This document shows, piece after piece, positions 58,019 through 62,260 of a stretch of 62,260 bases of DNA. The stretch is taken from the NCBI GenBank assembly GCA_021771715.1, contig JAETOO010000021.1, positions 1 through 62,260 of the forward strand, given 5' to 3'. A model generated the notes under the pieces. The model made no database searches and was not told where the DNA came from. It saw only the letters and a program-made list of their open reading frames with translations. The position numbers and the translations under genes are program-made. The stretch comes from Oscillospiraceae bacterium (GTDB lineage Bacteria; Bacillota; Clostridia; Lachnospirales; Lachnospiraceae). Each line of letters begins with the position of its first letter. Within the stretch, counting starts at the first letter, position 1.

Positions 58019-61000
58019 TTACTCTGCATCCTCTTTTCTGCGCTTGCCTGCAAAGATCAGCAGGATCGCCGCAGATGCGAGCAGCAGGAACGCGAAGGTC
58101 GTGATCGGCGTCTCATCTCCGGTCTGGACACTTCTGGTCTGCGTGTTTGTCGTATTCGACTCTTCCTCAGACTTTTCCTCAGATTTCTCCTCGGAATTAT
58201 TCTCACACTCTTCCTCGTTGTCCTCCACCGTCGATGTGTTTGTGATCGTCGTCGTCGCATCTTCCGAGGTGGATGACAGAGCCACTGTCATGTTGTCGAC
58301 CTCCACGTCATACTTGAAGTTCGCAACCTTCTCCACCGGCACACCGTTCGAGGTTACCTCGGTCACGTACAAGGTCACTGCCTCGCCGTTCTCCGGAACC
58401 GTCACCTCCACGGTCTGAGTCGCGCTCGACTTGCCGTTCATCTTCAGCGCCACAATGTTCTGGCTCACATTTTCGGCAAGCTGCGTATGCTGTTCGTCTG
58501 TGAAGATACCTGCATAGAACGTCTGGTTCGACTTCGCCGCCTTGCCCTTGCTGTTCTTCACATTCTTCGTGATCGTCAGCTGCCTTGCAATATAGTAATC
58601 ATTCGGCGTAATCAGGAACTGGTTCGTGAACGAGAAGTTCGCCGCCGCGCCGTTGTCCGCGATCACTACACTGTGATTATCATCTGCATATACCGGTACA
58701 AATGCACCGCCGTCGTACTCGCCGCTCGTGATGACATTGCCGTTCGCGTCGGTCTCCGCTACGTAGTAAGTGCCGCGGCGCAGACCTGTGAAGGTCGTCG
58801 ACGATGTCGCCTGGTTCTCACCAAAGGTGATCGTCTGTACCTCGCCAACACGCTGATCCGGTGTCATCTCCGCGCCGGAGAACAGTGCCACATGGAACTG
58901 CGCTCCTGCCAGAACGATCGCCTCGTCTGTCATGTTGGTGTTCTGCTTCGTCACGATGATGCTGCAGTTCTCCGGATCCTCCGTCACAACCGTCTCATCG
59001 TCCTCGTCGCCCGGTCTCGGCTCCGGATTCTCAGGATCCGGTGTCGGATCCGGAACAATCGGATCGCCGCCGACGGTAACTGCATTCATCAGGTTGCCGC
59101 CAAGATCCTGCTCCGTCACCACGTGCGTGTAGGTAATTACCTGGCTCGCGCCCGGTGCCAGCTCTGCAATCGTCTGCAGGCCGCCCTCCAGTCCGCTCGG
59201 AACTGCCGAGGTGCCGTCCGGTCTCGTCAGGACATCCTGTACCGTGATGTTCTGCAACGTCAGGTTACCCGTATTCGCCACCGTCACCGCGTAAGTGATC
59301 GTCTCACCCAGCTGATACCTGCCGTTCGCCGCTGCCGGTGTCGAAGTAACTGCCTTCGTGACCTCGAGCTGCGGGTTGCGGTCGTCGGTCGGATCCGCCG
59401 TCTCATTTGATGTCGCCGGTACTTCCGGATGCTCCGGATCCGGGCTCTGAGCCGTCGCTGTCGCCACATTGTGTACCGTACCTGCTGTGATGTCCGCCTC
59501 GGTCACTGCATATTCTGCCGTAAGCTCCCTGGACTCACCCGGTGCGATCGACTCAATCGTCCATGCGTTCTCACCCACATTGCCGGTCAGCTCGTCGGTC
59601 ACTGTCACATTCGTCAGCGTCAGATTTCCGTCGTTCTTTGCCGTGATTCTGTAGGTAATCGTCTCGCCCAGCGCATACGTCTGGCCGTTCGCCGGTGTGC
59701 TCGTGGTTTCCTTTGTGATGGTCAGGTGGCCGTTCTTCGGTTCCGTCGGATCTTCCTTCTCACCCGGATCTACCGGTACGTCCGGTTTCTCCGGATCCGG
59801 ACTCGTTCCCTTACCCGTTGCCACATTGACTACCTTGCCTGCAAGGATGTCTGCCTCTGTCACCTCATACTTAGCAGTAAACTCCTTACTTGCCTTTGGT
59901 TCCAGAGACTCAACTGTCCACTCATCACCTGTCAGTTCATCCGTTACCGTGATGTCTGTCAGTGTCAGGTTGCCATCGTTCGTCGCGGTAATCTTGTACT
60001 CGATCATCTCTCCCAGCACATATGTTTCACCATTTACCGGTGTGCTCGTAGTTTCCTTTGTGATACTTAGAAGACTCTTCGGGTCTACTGGATCAACCTT
60101 ATCCGTGTTTTCAAATGTCTTCCCGTCACTAAACTTTGCTGTTACAGTATTTATAAACTCGCCTGCAACAATATCAGCTTCTGTGATCGTGTAGGTTGCC
60201 TGGGTCGTCACAACGGCACCGGGCTCTACATTTTCAAACACGCTGTTTCCTGTAATTGTCACTCCTTCTAACTCTGAAATTGTAATCGTCTGCACCTTAT
60301 CATAGATATTAGTAACCGTAATATCGAAAGTTACCATATCGCCCAGCCCGTATTCTCCAGCCTCATGTACTTTTGTAACCACATTATCCTGGTCAACTGG
60401 CTGATCTGATGATCCATCCGTTACCGTCAGTTTTCCTACAGTTTCAGACACTTTATAGTTGCTTGCTTTTGCAGTATATGCATTTGAAGCTTCACGTCCA
60501 TCCTCTACCGCCCAGGTAATCTCATACGTATTGTCACTGGAGCCCACTAGTCTCTGAACACCTGTCACTTCAAATCCTGCTGTTTCTCCTTCAACAAGTC
60601 CCTTCATGGTACCCGGCGCTGTAAGTGCCGTTCCATCGTATACCTTGCTATCACTTTCTGTAACAACAACCACTGATGCCGGTGTAATCTGAATCGTATC
60701 ATTCTTATAGGAAATATTCAGTTTCTCCGTCACATCTTCCCCTGCTGCATTTTTTATAACCAGCGTATTACAAGTTGCCTCTACTTCTCCATCTACCACA
60801 TTTGTCACTGTGGCATCAGAGGATGCCTCTTCTACATGGTAACCAGCCGGAAGTTCGCTTACCTTAACCGTTGCCGTATGTGCCTTTCCATCATAGGTGA
60901 AGATTCCGCCTGTCGTTGTTACAGTGATCGGAAGAGCATATTCGTTTACCACCAATGTTCCGATAATCTCACTGAGCGAATAATCCGTTTCTTTCGCTGT

Positions 61001-62260
61001 ACCATCCCAGTCAAGACTGTACGTGTTTTTACTGTCGCCTACCTCAGTTTGACTTCCGGTCACCTCAAACGTCGCCGTCTCTCCATTTACGAAGCCGTCG
61101 ATGCTTCCTGATGCTGTGAGTGCTGTTCCGTCATACGTCTTGCTTGCGCCAGATGTTATGATTGTCAGAGTTGCCGGGATAATCGTGATGCTTCCATCTA
61201 CATAGGAAAGATTCAGCTTCTTGGTTACATCTACTCCCTCTGCATTTCTGATCACCAGTTCATCGCAGTTTGCCTCTACCACGCCGTCTGCTACATGCGT
61301 TGCAGTATCATTTGACTTAGCTGTCTCAAGTCTATAGCCCGCCGGAAGTGTGCTGACACTGACGGTTGCTCCGTGCGGCTGTCCATCATACGTAAATGTA
61401 CCACCCGTGGTCGTCACTACAATCTGGCTGCTATTTTCTGTCACTACGAGCGTTCCAAGACTCTCGCTGAGCGTGTAATTACTCTCTGCTGCTGTTTTAT
61501 CCCAGGTAAGCTTATAGCTGTTTGTACTGTGTCCTACTTCCGTCTGCGATCCTGTCGTCTCAAACGTCGCCGTTTCACCATTCACAAATCCGCTGATCGT
61601 ACCTGCTGCCGTAAGAGCTGTTCCATCATAGGTCTTGCTGTCACTCGGAGTCTTCACTGTCAGAGTAGCCGGGTTAATCTTAATCGTACCATCTGTATAG
61701 GAAATGTTCAGCTTGGAAGTGACATCCTCCCCCTCTGCATTCCTAATCACCAGCGTGTCGCACTTCGCCGTAACTGTTTCATCAGCTACATTTGTCGCTG
61801 TCGCATTCGATGTCGCAGTCTCCAGCGTATAACCCTTCGGAAGTGCGCTCACTGCTACGGTTGCCCCATGCGCCTTGCCATCATAGGGGAACTCACCGCC
61901 TGTCGTCGTCACGGTAATCTTTTCTGCGTACTCCGTTACGGTCAGAGTGCCAAGATCCTCCACAATCGTATAATTGCTTTCCTTCGCAGTCTTATCCCAC
62001 GCCAGGCTGTAGGTATTCTTGCTGCCACCCACTTTCGTCTGTGTACCGGTAGTCGTAAAGCTCGCTTCCTCACCGTTCACAAAGCCTGTGATCGAACCTG
62101 CCGCAGTCAGCGGTGTTCCATCGTATACCTTGCTCGCCTCCGGTGTCTTGACTGTAAGCGTCGCCGGATTAATTTTAATCTCGCCATCCGTCTTTTTAAG
62201 CTTCAGCCTGGAGGTTACATCTACACCGGCTGCGTTATGGATCACCAGGGTGTCGCACGT
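58019..62260 (-). CDS. giant MBG-repeat, wall-anchored surface protein (C-terminal part, 5' end beyond window)
   Basis: At least 1413 residues are in the window and the frame stays open to its edge. From the N-terminal side: about four repeats of 165 residues, each an MBG-type pair (TVKTP-x-x-SK-x-YDGT, then TVTTTGG-x-F-x-YDGKAHGATV). Then about five DUF11/DUF7507-like repeats (TKETTSTP-x-NG, TATNDGNLTLTDITVTDEL). Then Cna-B/SpaA-like domains (TFTGLRRGTYYVAETDANG; TFYAGIFTDEQHTQLAENV). A Ser/Glu linker, SVQTGDETPI as a non-standard LPXTG motif, a hydrophobic stretch and GKRRKEDAE finish it. Sortase-anchored adhesin or stalk. Pairs of Lys/Asn in Cna-B domains may form isopeptide bonds. Confidence 0.9.
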   Translation of the reverse strand, partial: TCDTLVIHNAAGVDVTSRLKLKKTDGEIKINPATLTVKTPEASKVYDGTPLTAAGSITGFVNGEEASFTTTGTQTKVGGSKNTYSLAWDKTAKESNYTIVEDLGTLTVTEYAEKITVTTTGGEFPYDGKAHGATVAVSALPKGYTLETATSNATATNVADETVTAKCDTLVIRNAEGEDVTSKLNISYTDGTIKINPATLTVKTPSDSKTYDGTALTAAGTISGFVNGETATFETTGSQTEVGHSTNSYKLTWDKTAAESNYTLSESLGTLVVTENSSQIVVTTTGGTFTYDGQPHGATVSVSTLPAGYRLETAKSNDTATHVADGVVEANCDELVIRNAEGVDVTKKLNLSYVDGSITIIPATLTIITSGASKTYDGTALTASGSIDGFVNGETATFEVTGSQTEVGDSKNTYSLDWDGTAKETDYSLSEIIGTLVVNEYALPITVTTTGGIFTYDGKAHTATVKVSELPAGYHVEEASSDATVTNVVDGEVEATCNTLVIKNAAGEDVTEKLNISYKNDTIQITPASVVVVTESDSKVYDGTALTAPGTMKGLVEGETAGFEVTGVQRLVGSSDNTYEITWAVEDGREASNAYTAKASNYKVSETVGKLTVTDGSSDQPVDQDNVVTKVHEAGEYGLGDMVTFDITVTNIYDKVQTITISELEGVTITGNSVFENVEPGAVVTTQATYTITEADIVAGEFINTVTAKFSDGKTFENTDKVDPVDPKSLLSITKETTSTPVNGETYVLGEMIEYKITATNDGNLTLTDITVTDELTGDEWTVESLEPKASKEFTAKYEVTEADILAGKVVNVATGKGTSPDPEKPDVPVDPGEKEDPTEPKNGHLTITKETTSTPANGQTYALGETITYRITAKNDGNLTLTNVTVTDELTGNVGENAWTIESIAPGESRELTAEYAVTEADITAGTVHNVATATAQSPDPEHPEVPATSNETADPTDDRNPQLEVTKAVTSTPAAANGRYQLGETITYAVTVANTGNLTLQNITVQDVLTRPDGTSAVPSGLEGGLQTIAELAPGASQVITYTHVVTEQDLGGNLMNAVTVGGDPIVPDPTPDPENPEPRPGDEDDETVVTEDPENCSIIVTKQNTNMTDEAIVLAGAQFHVALFSGAEMTPDQRVGEVQTITFGENQATSSTTFTGLRRGTYYVAETDANGNVITSGEYDGGAFVPVYADDNHSVVIADNGAAANFSFTNQFLITPNDYYIARQLTITKNVKNSKGKAAKSNQTFYAGIFTDEQHTQLAENVSQNIVALKMNGKSSATQTVEVTVPENGEAVTLYVTEVTSNGVPVEKVANFKYDVEVDNMTVALSSTSEDATTTITNTSTVEDNEEECENNSEEKSEEKSEEESNTTNTQTRSVQTGDETPITTFAFLLLASAAILLIFAGKRRKEDAE

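Overview
The window looks like a piece of chromosome from a GC-rich member of the Lachnospiraceae (Clostridia, low-GC Gram-positive phylum but here clearly above 50 percent GC over most of the length). The reasons are the large, Alu-domain type SRP RNA; strong AGGAGG-type ribosome binding sites; a PerR/reverse-rubrerythrin oxidative-stress pair typical of anaerobes; the TelA/XpaC pair; MurA, MurI and a class A PBP of Firmicute type; an LPXTG-like (QTGD) wall-anchored surface protein; and DUF1934, TSCPD, YigZ and PF06541 families that are common in this group. I cannot name the species. Almost all genes are on the minus strand.

Layout. 1-1350: intergenic, rich in palindromes, with one short leftward transcription unit that may make only a small peptide or RNA. 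1353-9332: metabolism (YbhJ-like aconitase homologue, murA, flavin reductase, CBS-DRTGG pyrophosphatase, cytidine deaminase, purine nucleoside phosphorylase). 9850-11813: a compact SARP-like regulator cluster with its own direct-repeat promoter. 11878-18793: a beta-lactamase-fold serine hydrolase, cobO, an LTA-synthase-type enzyme coupled to a D-2-hydroxyacid dehydrogenase, and a membrane protein. 19154-27972: mtnN, a TSCPD protein, the yigZ-murI-DUF1934 operon, a PBP with repeat-rich tails, and a secreted protein. 28155-34092: a MarR-controlled heterodimeric ABC exporter operon with two palindromic operators. 34324-35709: SRP RNA, tadA and tRNA-Ser(CGA). 35720-43964: a heptad-repeat coiled-coil protein, two COG0523 GTPases (one with an enormous His-rich metal loop), a polar amino-acid ABC transporter and a zinc-ribbon membrane protein. 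44156-50502: an aspartate aminotransferase and a six-gene XpaC-TelA-membrane protein-zincin cluster interrupted by a MITE. 50799-55276: an NlpC/P60 wall hydrolase, trxB, perR and reverse rubrerythrin. 55345-57716: an AT-rich island with two Rpn/PDDEXK transposase-family genes, a GIY-YIG gene and its deleted remnant. 58019-62260: the C-terminal part of a giant MBG-repeat surface protein that runs off the window.

The outstanding overall property is repeat expansion. In-frame tandem repeats (7, 9, 11, 12, about 13 and 165 codons) sit in at least seven unrelated genes, and tandem repeats of 37, 51 and 54 bp fill intergenic flanks, two of which copy the end of a gene together with its stop codon. 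One 36-bp unit occurs in two genes read from opposite strands, which points to a DNA-level rather than protein-level origin. Dispersed palindromic repeats (six copies or fragments), a TA-flanked MITE and several large nested inverted repeats add to this. Functionally the window is dominated by envelope building (murA, murI, PBP, LTA-synthase-like enzyme, NlpC/P60, surface protein), metal and stress handling (CobW pair, TelA/XpaC, PerR/rubrerythrin, TrxB) and nucleoside salvage.
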